Assembly: GCF_900142575.1 (NCBI RefSeq)
Contig: NZ_FRBI01000024.1
Span: 56,892-120,891, forward strand
Length of the DNA stretch: 64,000 nucleotides
DNA from: Actinacidiphila paucisporea
GTDB taxonomy: Bacteria > Actinomycetota > Actinomycetes > Streptomycetales > Streptomycetaceae
Direction of reading: 5' to 3'
This document shows, piece after piece, positions 41,823 to 50,560 of the stretch. The position numbers and the translations under genes are program-made. The notes beneath the pieces are model-generated. The model ran no database searches. It saw nothing but the letters and a program-made list of their open reading frames with translations, and had not been told where the DNA came from. The first letter of the stretch is position 1. Each line of letters begins with the position of its first letter.

Positions 41823-43045
41823 GCCAGGCACTGGAGTTCTACCGGTCGCCGGCCCGCTACCTGGCCGCCCGCGGTATCGCCGCGGCAGGGGCGGGCGGGC
41901 GGCTCGCCGGTGCGGTGGCCGGTTCCGTGTCGCCGCTGCGGCTGGTGGACCGGCCCGCGGAGCGGCGGGACGAGCCGGGCTGGGTGCGGCTGCGGCCGCT
42001 GCTGTCCGGGATCTGCGGGTCCGACCTGGCGCTGCTCGGCGGGCACTCGTCGCCGTATCTGACGGCGCTGGCCTCGCTGCCGTTCGTGCCGGGGCACGAG
42101 ATCGTCGCCGAGACGGTGGCGGCCGCGCCCGGCCTGCCGGCGGGCAGCCGGGTGGTGGTGGACCCGGTGCTGTCGTGTGCGGCCCGCGGTACCCGGCCCT
42201 GCCCCGAATGCCGGGCGGGCCGGCGGAACCGCTGCGGGCACATCACCACCGGATCGCTCAGGGCCGGGCTCCAGACCGGTTTCTGCGCCGACACCGGGGG
42301 CGGCTGGTCCCGCTCGGTGGTCGCGCACGTCTCGCAACTGCACCGGGTGCCGGACGAGTTGGCGGACCGCACGGCGGTCCTGGTGGAACCGCTGGCGTGC
42401 GCGGTCCACTCGGTGCGGCGGGCGGCGATCGCCCCGGGCGCCTCGGTGCTGGTGGTCGGCGCGGGCACGGTCGGGCTGCTGACGGTCCTGGCCCTGCGGG
42501 AGTTCACCGCGGCCGGGCCGATATACGCGGTGGCCAAGCATCCGCACCAGCGGGCGCTGGCCGAGGCGCTGGGCGCGACCGAGACCTTCGGGGTGCGGCG
42601 GCTGGCTCGGGCGCTGCGGATGCTGACCGGCGGCACCCTGGAACACCCGGACCTGGGCGCTGACTTCCTGCTCGGCGGGGTCGATGTGGCCTTCGACTGC
42701 ACGGGCGGCGCGGGCGGCCTGGACACGGCGCTGCGTACGGTACGGGCCGGCGGCACGGTGGTGATGTCGGGGATGCCGTCGGGGGCGGTGGACCTGGCGC
42801 CGGTGTGGTTCAGGGAGTTGCACCTGATCGGTTCGTACGCGTCGGCGGGCGGGCCCGAGGCGGAGGCCCCCGCGCAGGCGCCGGACTTCGCCGAGGCCGT
42901 ACGACTGGCGGGGCGGGTGGCGCCGCTGGCCGGCTTCGTGGACGCGGTCTACCCGCTGTCCCGCTGGCGCGAGGCGATCGGGCACGCGCTCTCGGCGGGC
43001 CGCCTGGGCAGCGTCAAAGTCGCTTTTGATCCGAACCGGAGCTAG
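41819..43045 (+). CDS. Zinc-dependent alcohol dehydrogenase (MDR family)
   Basis: 408 residues. The catalytic zinc cysteine is in LLSGICGSDLALLGGHSS, with the histidine pair partner in FVPGHEIVAE. The structural zinc lobe has four cysteines around CAARGTRPCPECRAGRRNRC. The NAD(P) fold starts VLVVGAGTVGLLTVLAL. The N terminus differs from common ADHs (EFYRSPARYLAARG). It overlaps the preceding acyl reductase by 4 bp, so it probably interconverts the aldehyde and alcohol made there, or oxidises a hydroxy intermediate for the LarA-like enzyme. Confidence 0.88.
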   Translation: MSQALEFYRSPARYLAARGIAAAGAGGRLAGAVAGSVSPLRLVDRPAERRDEPGWVRLRPLLSGICGSDLALLGGHSSPYLTALASLPFVPGHEIVAETVAAAPGLPAGSRVVVDPVLSCAARGTRPCPECRAGRRNRCGHITTGSLRAGLQTGFCADTGGGWSRSVVAHVSQLHRVPDELADRTAVLVEPLACAVHSVRRAAIAPGASVLVVGAGTVGLLTVLALREFTAAGPIYAVAKHPHQRALAEALGATETFGVRRLARALRMLTGGTLEHPDLGADFLLGGVDVAFDCTGGAGGLDTALRTVRAGGTVVMSGMPSGAVDLAPVWFRELHLIGSYASAGGPEAEAPAQAPDFAEAVRLAGRVAPLAGFVDAVYPLSRWREAIGHALSAGRLGSVKVAFDPNRS

Positions 43046-43054
43046 GAGCAGCAC

Positions 43055-44632
43055 GTGGGCAGACCGGGTTTTGTGCTCGAAGTCGACGAACGCACACCGG
43101 CGTTGCTGGTCAACGAGGGCGAGGCGGCCCGGCTGGAGCGTTTTCCGCTGGGCACCAGGGTGATCTACCCGCCGGACTCGCTGCCCGGCATCAGGGATGT
43201 CGGCGGCGCGATCCGGCAGGCTCTGCTGCACCCGCACGGTGAGGACCCGCTGCCGGCGCTGCTGCGCCCGGGGATGCGGCTGACGATCGTCTTCGACGAC
43301 ATCTCGCTGCCGCTGCCGCAGATGCGGGCCCCCGACATGCGGCAGCGGATCATCGAGCAGGTGCTGGAGATGGCGGCGGCCGCGGGCGTGGACGACGTCG
43401 AGCTGCTCGCCGCGAACGCGCTGCACCGGCGGATGACGGCGGCGGAGCTGAAACGGACGGTGGGCGACCGGGTGTTCAGGTCCTTCTTCCCCGGCCACCT
43501 GAACAACCACGACGCCGAGGACCGGGCCAATCTCACCGAGGTGGGCACCACCCGGCACGGCGAGGTGGTGGAGATCAACCGGCGGGCCGCCGAGAGCGAT
43601 CTGATCGTCTACGTCAACATCACGCTGACCGGCATGAGCGGCGGAGCCAAGTCCGTCGCGGTGGGGCTCGCCTCGTACCGCAGCCTGCGGCACCACCACA
43701 ACGTGCACACGCTGCGGCACTCGCGCTCCTTCAACGACCCGCCGCAGTCGGCGATGCACCACTCCTACGACCGGATGGCGGCCGTACTGGCCGGCCATGT
43801 GCGGGTGTTCACCGTCGAGTCGACGGTGAACGGCGACTCGTACCCGCCGCAGGTCGGCTTCATGAACAAGCGGGAGTGGGAGTGGTCGCCGGCCGACCAG
43901 GCGTCGTACCTGGCGTTCAGGAAGCTCAACGCGATGGCGCCGGCCAAGATGCGCCGGCAGATGTGGCAGCGCAGTCACGCCCCCTACGGCATCACCGGCG
44001 TCCACGCGGGCGCACCTGCCGAGGTCCACCCGCACACGCTGGCCAACGTGCACCGCCAGCAGCTCACCGAGATCGACGGGCAGAGCGACATCGGGGTGTG
44101 GGGCCTGCCGTTCATCTGCCCCTACAACGTCAACTCGATCATGAACCCGATCCTGGTGATGTCGCTGGGCCTCGGCTACTTCTTCAACCTCTACCGCAAC
44201 AAGCCGATCGTGCGGCAGGGCGGGGTCGGGATCTTCTACCACCCGATGCCGGAGGAGTTCCATCCGGTGCACCACCCCAGCTACATCGACTTCTACGAGT
44301 CGGTGCTGTCCAGGACGAAGGACCCGGCGCTGATCGAGGAGAAGTACGAGGAGCAGTTCGCCACCGACCCCTGGTACACCCACCTGTACCGGACCAGCCA
44401 CGCCTACCACGGAGTCCACCCGCTCTACATGTGGTACTGGGGCGCGCACGCCCTCCAGCACCTGGGCGACGTCATCTTCGTCGGCGCCGAGCGCGGCACC
44501 GCCTCCCGGCTGGGCTTCCGCACCGCGAGCACGCTGGGCGACGCGCTGGAGATGGCCCGCGAGACGGTCGGGTCGAGCCCGTCGATCACCTACCACCACA
44601 GCCCGCCGCTGGCCCTGGCGGACGTCCGATGA
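43055..44632 (+). CDS. larA: Divergent LarA-family nickel-pincer enzyme (lactate racemase-like, DUF2088)
   Basis: 525 residues, about 100 longer than lactate racemase. LarA enzymes use a Ni-pincer nucleotide, held through a lysine thioamide, for hydride transfer at hydroxy carbons. Landmarks are IVFDDISLPLPQM, LLAANALHRRM (H124, matching LarA H108) and LTGMSGGAKSVAVG. K199 in the last matches cofactor lysine K184, and H215 in SLRHHHN, 16 residues on, matches nickel ligand H200. The position of catalytic H174 (ten before the lysine) is isoleucine 189. The C-terminal half has unusual His/Tyr/Trp-rich stretches (GIFYHPMPEEFHPVHHPSYI, HAYHGVHPLYMWYWGAHA). GTG 43055 has AGGAG at 43044-43048. It is encoded with larB, larC and larE nearby. 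Confidence 0.9.
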   Translation: MGRPGFVLEVDERTPALLVNEGEAARLERFPLGTRVIYPPDSLPGIRDVGGAIRQALLHPHGEDPLPALLRPGMRLTIVFDDISLPLPQMRAPDMRQRIIEQVLEMAAAAGVDDVELLAANALHRRMTAAELKRTVGDRVFRSFFPGHLNNHDAEDRANLTEVGTTRHGEVVEINRRAAESDLIVYVNITLTGMSGGAKSVAVGLASYRSLRHHHNVHTLRHSRSFNDPPQSAMHHSYDRMAAVLAGHVRVFTVESTVNGDSYPPQVGFMNKREWEWSPADQASYLAFRKLNAMAPAKMRRQMWQRSHAPYGITGVHAGAPAEVHPHTLANVHRQQLTEIDGQSDIGVWGLPFICPYNVNSIMNPILVMSLGLGYFFNLYRNKPIVRQGGVGIFYHPMPEEFHPVHHPSYIDFYESVLSRTKDPALIEEKYEEQFATDPWYTHLYRTSHAYHGVHPLYMWYWGAHALQHLGDVIFVGAERGTASRLGFRTASTLGDALEMARETVGSSPSITYHHSPPLALADVR

Positions 44633-45546
44633 GGCGCCCGGGCAAGGCGCGGGCCGGTGTCGCGGAGTCCCTGCGGCTGCTCGCGCAGGGCAGGGACCTG
44701 CGCGGCAGGGCCACCGTGCCGCGGTCGGCGCAGGAGTGGGAGGAGGAGCCGGAGCGCGGCCGCTTCCCGACCGCGTGGGCCCGCACCCCGGTGGCCGGCG
44801 CGGTCCGCTACGGCCTGCAGCGCGGGCTGCTCAAGCCCACCGCCTGGTCGGTGTGCGCCCCCGACGTGCGGGGCCTGGAGCGGCTCGAAGGGCTGCGCGG
44901 CCCGGTGGTCTTCGTCGCCAACCACGCCAGCCATCTGGACACCCCGCTGATCCTGGGCTCGCTGCCGCCGAGGTTCGCCCGCAGGATCGCGGTCGGCGCC
45001 GCGGCCGACTACTTCTTCGACACCCCCTGGCGTGCCGTGCTCACCGCGCTGGCCATCAACGGCTTCCCCGTCGAGCGCAAGGGCTCAGGCCGGCTCAGGA
45101 GCCTGGCGCCGCAACTGGTCGCGGAGCGCTGGAGCCTGCTGCTCTTCCCCGAGGGCACCCGCTCGGAGGACGGCTGGATGAAGCGGGTACGGGCCGGCAG
45201 CGCGCACCTGTGCTGCGGTTTCGGCATCCCCGCGGTCCCGATCGCGGTCCGCGGCTCCTATGCCGCAATGCCGCGCGGCCGCGGCTGGCCGGTCCCCGGG
45301 CGCCCGCGGGTGTCCGTACGCTACGGCGACCCGCTGTACCCGGAAGCCGGCGAGAACGCCTGGGACTTCAACTCCCGGCTGTCCACGGCGGTGGCCCGGT
45401 TGTGGAACGAGGAGGACATCGGCTGGTACGCCGCCCTGCGCGAGCCGAGGGACGCCGCCGTCGCGCGTCCGGCGGGCCCGCCCGCGGCCGGGTCGTGGCG
45501 GCGCAGCTGGGAGGCCGGCCGGCCGCTGCCGAAGTCCCGGCCGTAG
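44629..45546 (+). CDS. 1-acyl-glycerol-3-phosphate acyltransferase-like protein (PlsC family)
   Basis: 305 residues. The acyltransferase motifs are clear: VANHASHLDTPLIL (NHxxxxD), GFPVERKGSGRL, LLFPEGTRSEDGW (EGTR) and IPAVPIAVRGSY. It moves an acyl chain from CoA or ACP to a hydroxyl acceptor at the membrane. ATG 44629 overlaps the LarA-like stop by 4 bp (ATGA), so the two are translationally coupled and the LarA-like enzyme probably acts on a lipid or on a lipid precursor. The C-terminal tail is Arg/Pro-rich. Confidence 0.88.
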   Translation: MRRPGKARAGVAESLRLLAQGRDLRGRATVPRSAQEWEEEPERGRFPTAWARTPVAGAVRYGLQRGLLKPTAWSVCAPDVRGLERLEGLRGPVVFVANHASHLDTPLILGSLPPRFARRIAVGAAADYFFDTPWRAVLTALAINGFPVERKGSGRLRSLAPQLVAERWSLLLFPEGTRSEDGWMKRVRAGSAHLCCGFGIPAVPIAVRGSYAAMPRGRGWPVPGRPRVSVRYGDPLYPEAGENAWDFNSRLSTAVARLWNEEDIGWYAALREPRDAAVARPAGPPAAGSWRRSWEAGRPLPKSRP

Positions 45547-45574
45547 CGCGAGCACCAGGGCGAGGGAGTGCCAG

Positions 45575-46204
45575 ATGCCGTCGTAGGCGGTGAGGGTGAA
45601 CTGCTTCTTGTTGTCCGCGCAGTAGTCGTCGACGAGTACGGTGCCGGCACTGACCGGCAAGACGCTCTGGACCCAGGCCCAGGACGCCCACACCGACATC
45701 GCGCACGTCTTCTCGGGGTCGCCGCTGATCGCGGCGGTGCACAAGGCGGGCGAGGACAGCGTACGGGTCTTCACCGCCTCCGGGAGCAGCCGCAAACTGA
45801 ACGTGGGGAACACCGAGTTGGCGCCCGGGAACGACACCGCCGCCGACCATTCCGCCCGCCTCGTCGGCACCGTCCTGGTCACTCCGGCGACCACGGCCGC
45901 GGGCAGCGAGATCGACGCCTTCGACACCGCCACCGGGACCAAGCTCTGGAGCTGTCCGGCCGTGGCGCTGGCCGCGGCCGTCGCGGGTGACGAGCGCGTC
46001 CACGCCCTCGCGGGCCCGCCCGCCTCCCCGCAACTGGTGCGGCTCGACCCGCGCACCGGCCAGGCGACGCCGGTGGCCGCGCTGCCCGCCGCCACGACCG
46101 GCAGGCAGCACTTCGCCGCGGGCACGGTCTATGTGACGCCGGACGGCGGGGTGTTGGAGCTTAACGCGCAGGGCACGGGCGTCGGCGTCCGCTTCTCCCG
46201 CTGA
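45575..46204 (+). pseudogene. Fragment of a PQQ-type beta-propeller protein with a small internal inversion
   Basis: From GTG 45641 the plus strand encodes about 187 residues with blades such as LTGKTLWTQAQDAHTD, AFDTATGTKLWSC and VYVTPDGGVLELNAQGTG. A TAG at 45623 closes the frame upstream and no signal peptide is seen. The adjacent 70 bp, read on the minus strand, encode TVLVDDYCADNKKQFTLTAYD, exactly the type of blade that should precede TGKTLW. The simplest reading is that the 5' part was lost and this segment flipped at the palindrome GTGCCGGCAC (45641-45650). The remaining frame may be untranslated. It follows plsC by only 28 bp. Confidence 0.6.
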
Positions 46205-46249
46205 CGGACGGGACCGCCCACTTGGTCAAGTGCGGGTAAAATTTCGGCA

Positions 46250-46265
46250 ATTGGTCTAGTCCACT
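46250..46265. promoter_or_regulatory. DasR-responsive element (dre-like) upstream of the chitinase
   Basis: ATTGGTCTAGTCCACT matches the DasR consensus ACTGGTCTAGACCACT at 14 of 16 bases. It lies 133 bp before the chitinase start. A related TTGGTCAAG box lies 29 bp upstream within the perfect dyad CACTTG-gt-CAAGTG (46220-46233). Paired TGGTCxAG boxes are typical of Streptomyces chitinase promoters, which are released by N-acetylglucosamine-derived signals. Confidence 0.75.
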
Positions 46266-46397
46266 CCATCAGCAATGGGACCGCCGGAAGCCCCCGCGTG
46301 GTCCAGTCCCATCCTCGTCCGGCGCATTGCCGACGCGGCCCATCTCGGTTGTCCTGTGGGAGCCGCCCTCGCGCTTCCCCACACCCCGAGGAGAGCC

Positions 46398-48743
46398 GTG
46401 CCCACCGGACGCAGCACCAGATTACGGAGATCACCCCGCACCCTCGACCGTGCGCGCCGGCGGCTGGCCGCCGCGGTCGCCGGCTTCGCCACCCTCGCCC
46501 TCGCCCTCGCGCTGGCCGGCCTCACCGGCCTGAGCGCGCCGGCCGCGCAGGCCGCCGGCGCGGTCACCGCCGAATTCAGCAGCAGCGGCAGCGGCTCGTC
46601 GTGGACGGGCACCTACGTCGTCAAGAACGGCACCGCCGCCGCGGTGAACGGCTGGACCCTGGAATTCGACCTGCCGGCCGGCGTGAAGATCACCAGCGAG
46701 CTGTACGGCACCTCCACCGTCACCGGCTCGCACGTCGTCGCCTCCCCCGCCTACTACAACTCCACCGTTCCGGCGGGCGGTTCGACGTACCCGTACAGCT
46801 ACACCTTCACCGCCTCGGGACCGCTGGGCACGCCCACCGGCTGCCTGGTCAACGGCGCCAAGTGCGACGGCAGCCCGGCCGTGCCGCCGCACGCGCCCAC
46901 CGGCGTCGCCGTCGCGGACGCCACCGCCCACACCGTGAGCCTGCGGTGGACGGCCGCGGCCGTCGGGGACTTCCCGGTGGCCTCCTACGACGTGCTGCGC
47001 GCCGGGGCGGTCGTGGCGTCCAGCGCCACCACCACGGCGACCGTGCAGGGCCTGTCGCCCGCGACGGCCTACCAGTTCACGGTCAGGGCGAAGGACACCC
47101 GCGGCAACACCGGCGATCCCAGCGCCCCGGTCACCGCCACGACCTTCGACCCGGCCTCCGACACCGTCCCGCCGACAGCGCCCGGCAACCTCCGGGCGAG
47201 CGGCGTCACGTCGAGCACCGTCCAGCTGTCGTGGGACGCGGCCACCGACAACAACCGGGTCGCCGCCTACGACGTCTACCGCGGCGGCACGCTCGCCGCG
47301 ACGCTGCCGGCCGACACGCGAACGACCACACTGACCGGCCTGGCCCCCGCCACCGCCTACACCTTCACCGTCAAGGCCCGCGACCTCGCCGACAATCCCT
47401 CGCCGGCGAGCACCGCGGTCACCGTGACCACCCTGGAGGCGGTCGGCAGCGGCGGTTACGCGAAGGTCGGCTACTTCGTGCAGTGGGGCATCTACGGCCG
47501 CCAGTATTTCGTGAAGAACCTGGACACCTCGGGCGCCGCGGCCAAGCTGGACGTCATCAACTACGCCTTCGGCAACGTCGATCCGGTGAACCTCACCTGC
47601 CTGAACGGGGTGACCAAGGCCACCACCGGCGACCCGGAGGACCCCAGCCAGGGCGACGGCGCCGGTGACGCCGAGGCGGACTACGGGCGGGCCTTCCCCG
47701 CCTCCCAGTCCGTCAACGGCCAGGCCGACGACGGATGGGGCAAGCTGCGCGGCAACTACAACCAGCTCAAGGAGCTGAAGGCCAAGTATCCGAACCTCAA
47801 GGTCGTGATCTCGCTGGGCGGTTGGACGTACTCGAAGTACTTCTCGAACGTCGCCGCGACGGACGCGTCCCGTAAGAAGTTCGTGTCGTCCTGCATCGAC
47901 ATGTACATCAAGGGCAACCTGCCCTCCTACGAGGGGGCGGGCGGCCCCGGCGTGGCCGCCGGCATCTTCGACGGCTTCGACCTGGACTGGGAGTGGCCCG
48001 GCTCGCCCGACGGCCACCCCGGCAACCACTACGCGGCCGCCGACAAGGCGAACCTCACCGCGCTGATCACCGAATTCCGTACCCAGCTCGACGCCCTGGG
48101 CGGCAGCCACAAGCTGCTCAGCGCCTTCACCCCGGCCGACCCCAACAAGATCGCCGCCGGCTGGGACCTCCCCCAGGTCTCGAAGTCCCTGGACATCGAG
48201 AACATCCAGGGCTACGACTTCCACGGCTCGGCCAGCGACAACTCCTGGGAGCCGGGCCGCACCGGCAGCCAGGCCAACCTCTACCCCGACCCCAACTCCC
48301 CCTACCCGCACGACTTCAGCGTCGACGCCGGCGTCCAGCTCTACCTCAACGCGGGCATCAGCCCCCGCAAGCTCACCATCGGCCTGCCCTTCTACGGCCG
48401 CGGCTGGCAACAGGTCACCGACGGCACAACCCACGGCCTCTGGCAGCCGGCTGGCGGCGCCGCACCCGGCCAGTTCGCCGAGGAAGCCGGCACCCGCGGC
48501 TACAGCAACCTCGTCACCGCCGTCCCCGGCCTGACCATCTACCACGACGACCAGTCCGTCGCGACCTACGGCTACACCGGCAACGGCGGCCAGTGGTGGT
48601 CCTTCGACGACACCTGGTCGATCGGCAAGAAGGCCGCCTACATCAAGTCCAAGCACCTCCTGGGCGCCATGATCTGGGAGATGTCGGGCGATACCCCGAC
48701 CGGCACCCTGCTCAACGCCCTGTCCACCGGCCTCCAGCCCTGA
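46398..48743 (+). CDS. Secreted GH18 chitinase with CBM2-like and two fibronectin III domains
   Basis: 781 residues. A twin-Arg-rich signal peptide with hydrophobic core (LAAAVAGFATLALALALAGL) ends near AAQAAG. Residues about 52-160 are a CBM2-like binding domain (WTGTYVVKNGTAAAVNGWTL) with a disulphide pair. Two FnIII domains follow (PTGVAVADATAHTVSLRWTA and PGNLRASGVTSSTVQLSWDA). The GH18 barrel begins YAKVGYFVQWGIYGRQYFVK and has the SLGGWTYSKYF strand and the catalytic motif DGFDLDWEWP (DxxDxDxE). GAMIWEMSGDT marks the last strand. GTG 46398 has GAGGAG just upstream. A DasR-like site precedes it. It hydrolyses chitin outside the cell. Confidence 0.95.
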   Translation: MPTGRSTRLRRSPRTLDRARRRLAAAVAGFATLALALALAGLTGLSAPAAQAAGAVTAEFSSSGSGSSWTGTYVVKNGTAAAVNGWTLEFDLPAGVKITSELYGTSTVTGSHVVASPAYYNSTVPAGGSTYPYSYTFTASGPLGTPTGCLVNGAKCDGSPAVPPHAPTGVAVADATAHTVSLRWTAAAVGDFPVASYDVLRAGAVVASSATTTATVQGLSPATAYQFTVRAKDTRGNTGDPSAPVTATTFDPASDTVPPTAPGNLRASGVTSSTVQLSWDAATDNNRVAAYDVYRGGTLAATLPADTRTTTLTGLAPATAYTFTVKARDLADNPSPASTAVTVTTLEAVGSGGYAKVGYFVQWGIYGRQYFVKNLDTSGAAAKLDVINYAFGNVDPVNLTCLNGVTKATTGDPEDPSQGDGAGDAEADYGRAFPASQSVNGQADDGWGKLRGNYNQLKELKAKYPNLKVVISLGGWTYSKYFSNVAATDASRKKFVSSCIDMYIKGNLPSYEGAGGPGVAAGIFDGFDLDWEWPGSPDGHPGNHYAAADKANLTALITEFRTQLDALGGSHKLLSAFTPADPNKIAAGWDLPQVSKSLDIENIQGYDFHGSASDNSWEPGRTGSQANLYPDPNSPYPHDFSVDAGVQLYLNAGISPRKLTIGLPFYGRGWQQVTDGTTHGLWQPAGGAAPGQFAEEAGTRGYSNLVTAVPGLTIYHDDQSVATYGYTGNGGQWWSFDDTWSIGKKAAYIKSKHLLGAMIWEMSGDTPTGTLLNALSTGLQP

Positions 48744-48761
48744 CCCCACCTCCCCACCCCT

Positions 48762-48801
48762 CCGCGGGCCCCGCCCCCCTTCCCCCTGGCGGGGCCCGCG
48801 G
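48762..48801 (+). terminator. Terminator after the chitinase gene
   Basis: Perfect 14-bp arms CCGCGGGCCCCGCC (48762-48775) and GGCGGGGCCCGCGG (48788-48801) with a 12-nt pyrimidine-rich loop, 18 bp past the stop. Confidence 0.85.
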
Positions 48802-48920
48802 CCCCGGGCCCCGGCCGGGCCCGGCGGATTCCAGCCGTTGTCCGCCGGCACCGCCCGGCGGAGCGGGGGCCGCTTCTACCCTGCGGGCAGGGGGAGTTGT
48901 TCGAGGGGGGGGAGAGACGC

Positions 48921-50543
48921 ATGGGGTTGCCGCCGGACTTACAGGTCGTCGCCGACGCGATGATGGGTGCGTCGATGGAGATGGTCACCACGGTGATGCC
49001 CGGCGCCCGGGACACCGCGATCGCCGTCTTCCACGAGCTGGACCGCCAGAAGGGCATGGCGGGTGGCGACGACGCGGGGCACGACTTCGCGAAGGTCTAC
49101 ACGTCCGCTGCCGCGGAGACGCTGGACCAGATGGGTTACAGCGCATACGTGATGGGCGCGAGCGGCCGGGCGCTGATGCGCAGCGCCCGGGAGTTCATCG
49201 CCCAGGAGGACGCGACCGCCGCGCTGTTCATGGGGCGGCAGCCCGACCCGACCACCTCCATGGGCGATCCGGCCGAGGACTGCGAGGAGTCCTTCCTCGG
49301 CCTCGGCGAGGACCTGCCCGAGGTCGTCGGCGAGACGGCCTTCTCCGATCAGTACCTCGGCACGGGCGCCTCAGGCGGGCGCTTCCGCGGCTCGCCGGAC
49401 AAGCTGCGGGACGTCGCCGGCACCTGGGAGCGGGCCGGGACCCTGATGCAGCGCTTCCTTGTCGACGCGCAGGGCTGCGGCCACACCGCGGACAAGGCCC
49501 ACTCCGGCCTGGCGGCCGACGCCTTCCGCGCCCACTTCACGGCCTTCATCGGCTTCGACCCGCCGCCGACGCTGGCCCAGCAGGACGAGACCCTGGTCGC
49601 CAACCTCGTCGCCGCCTGCGACCAGCTCGCGCAGGCGTGCCTGCAGTACGCCGCGCACATCGAGCAGGCCCTGCAGACCATCCGGCAGGACCAGCTGAAT
49701 CCTTTCCACTCGGAATCGCCCTTGCACAGCCCGCTGTTCGGCGGCAACGGAGACGACGGCGGCCTGAAGGACGCGATACGCGAAGACCCGTGGATCCACG
49801 CCCTGGGCGATGTCGCCCATGCCCTGGACACCTCCCGCAGCCGCGTCAAGCTCCCCCATGACGACGGCCCCCACCACCACTGGTACGACCTCCCCGGCCT
49901 CCCTCTGATCCCGGTCCCGATCCCCGAGCCTGTCCCCCTGGTCCTGGCCGCCTATCCTGGCGCCGCACCGGGGCTGCTGCCGGCCGCGTACCGGGACCCG
50001 AACGCGACCATCCCGTGGGCCCCGCCGATCCCGCCCGCGGCGGGCACGACCACGCCGCTGAGTCCAGCGCAGCGGCAGGAGTTCATCACCTGGGTCGACG
50101 GACTGCGACCAGTCGACTTCGGCGGTGCCAGGAACCCGGGCAACCCGGACAACGCCTACCAATTGCGGGTGGCCGGGTACCCGGAACGAGTGATCCCACT
50201 CAGCGGTGTGCCCTGGCCGGCCATCGCCGCGGACGGAATGCGCCCCTCCGACGGCTATATGGTCGACGCCAAGTACGTGCGGAACGAGCAGAACTGCTAC
50301 CGGCGGCCCAGCACCTTCGAGATAGAGCAGGAATACCGCGCCGACGGGACACCGAAGTGGAACCCCGACACCTTCGCGGTCCCTGACGACCGCAAGGAGC
50401 TGCAGAAATACAAGGCAGCCATCGCACAGCACCAGCAGATCCGCGGCCTGGAGATCGACACCAACTTCTCCGAATCGCAGGCTTACTGGCAGACGCTGAT
50501 GGAGGAAGAGGGCGTGACCGGCGTCGCACGATATGTACCGTGA
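48921..50543 (+). CDS. Polymorphic toxin: WXG100/ESX-like N terminus, restriction-endonuclease-like C terminus
   Basis: 540 residues. The N-terminal 250 or so are helical with alternating Ala/Gln heptads (LQVVADAMMGASMEMVTTVM, TLVANLVAACDQLAQACLQY), as in type VII-exported proteins. There is no signal peptide. A Pro-rich linker (LPLIPVPIPEPVPLVLAAYP) leads to the C-terminal toxin domain with WVDGLRPVDFGGARNP and DGYMVDAKYVRNEQNCYRRP. The D...(D)AK pattern matches restriction-endonuclease-fold toxins of the Tox-REase-5 type, so DNA cleavage in rival cells is likely. ATG 48921 follows a GGGGGGGAGAG ribosome site. The next gene overlaps or abuts it and is the probable immunity gene. Confidence 0.75.
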   Translation: MGLPPDLQVVADAMMGASMEMVTTVMPGARDTAIAVFHELDRQKGMAGGDDAGHDFAKVYTSAAAETLDQMGYSAYVMGASGRALMRSAREFIAQEDATAALFMGRQPDPTTSMGDPAEDCEESFLGLGEDLPEVVGETAFSDQYLGTGASGGRFRGSPDKLRDVAGTWERAGTLMQRFLVDAQGCGHTADKAHSGLAADAFRAHFTAFIGFDPPPTLAQQDETLVANLVAACDQLAQACLQYAAHIEQALQTIRQDQLNPFHSESPLHSPLFGGNGDDGGLKDAIREDPWIHALGDVAHALDTSRSRVKLPHDDGPHHHWYDLPGLPLIPVPIPEPVPLVLAAYPGAAPGLLPAAYRDPNATIPWAPPIPPAAGTTTPLSPAQRQEFITWVDGLRPVDFGGARNPGNPDNAYQLRVAGYPERVIPLSGVPWPAIAADGMRPSDGYMVDAKYVRNEQNCYRRPSTFEIEQEYRADGTPKWNPDTFAVPDDRKELQKYKAAIAQHQQIRGLEIDTNFSESQAYWQTLMEEEGVTGVARYVP

Positions 50544-50560
50544 AGGCACAGGATGGTGAC

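Noticed and set aside
41300..44599. Minus-strand frame of about 1,100 codons across the ADH and LarA-like genes
   Set aside because: Spans three real, translationally coupled plus-strand genes and has no domain of its own.
46431..48851. Long minus-strand frame opposite the chitinase
   Set aside because: Gly/Val/Arg-rich shadow with no motifs; the chitinase on the plus strand has signal peptide, domains and a DasR-like site.
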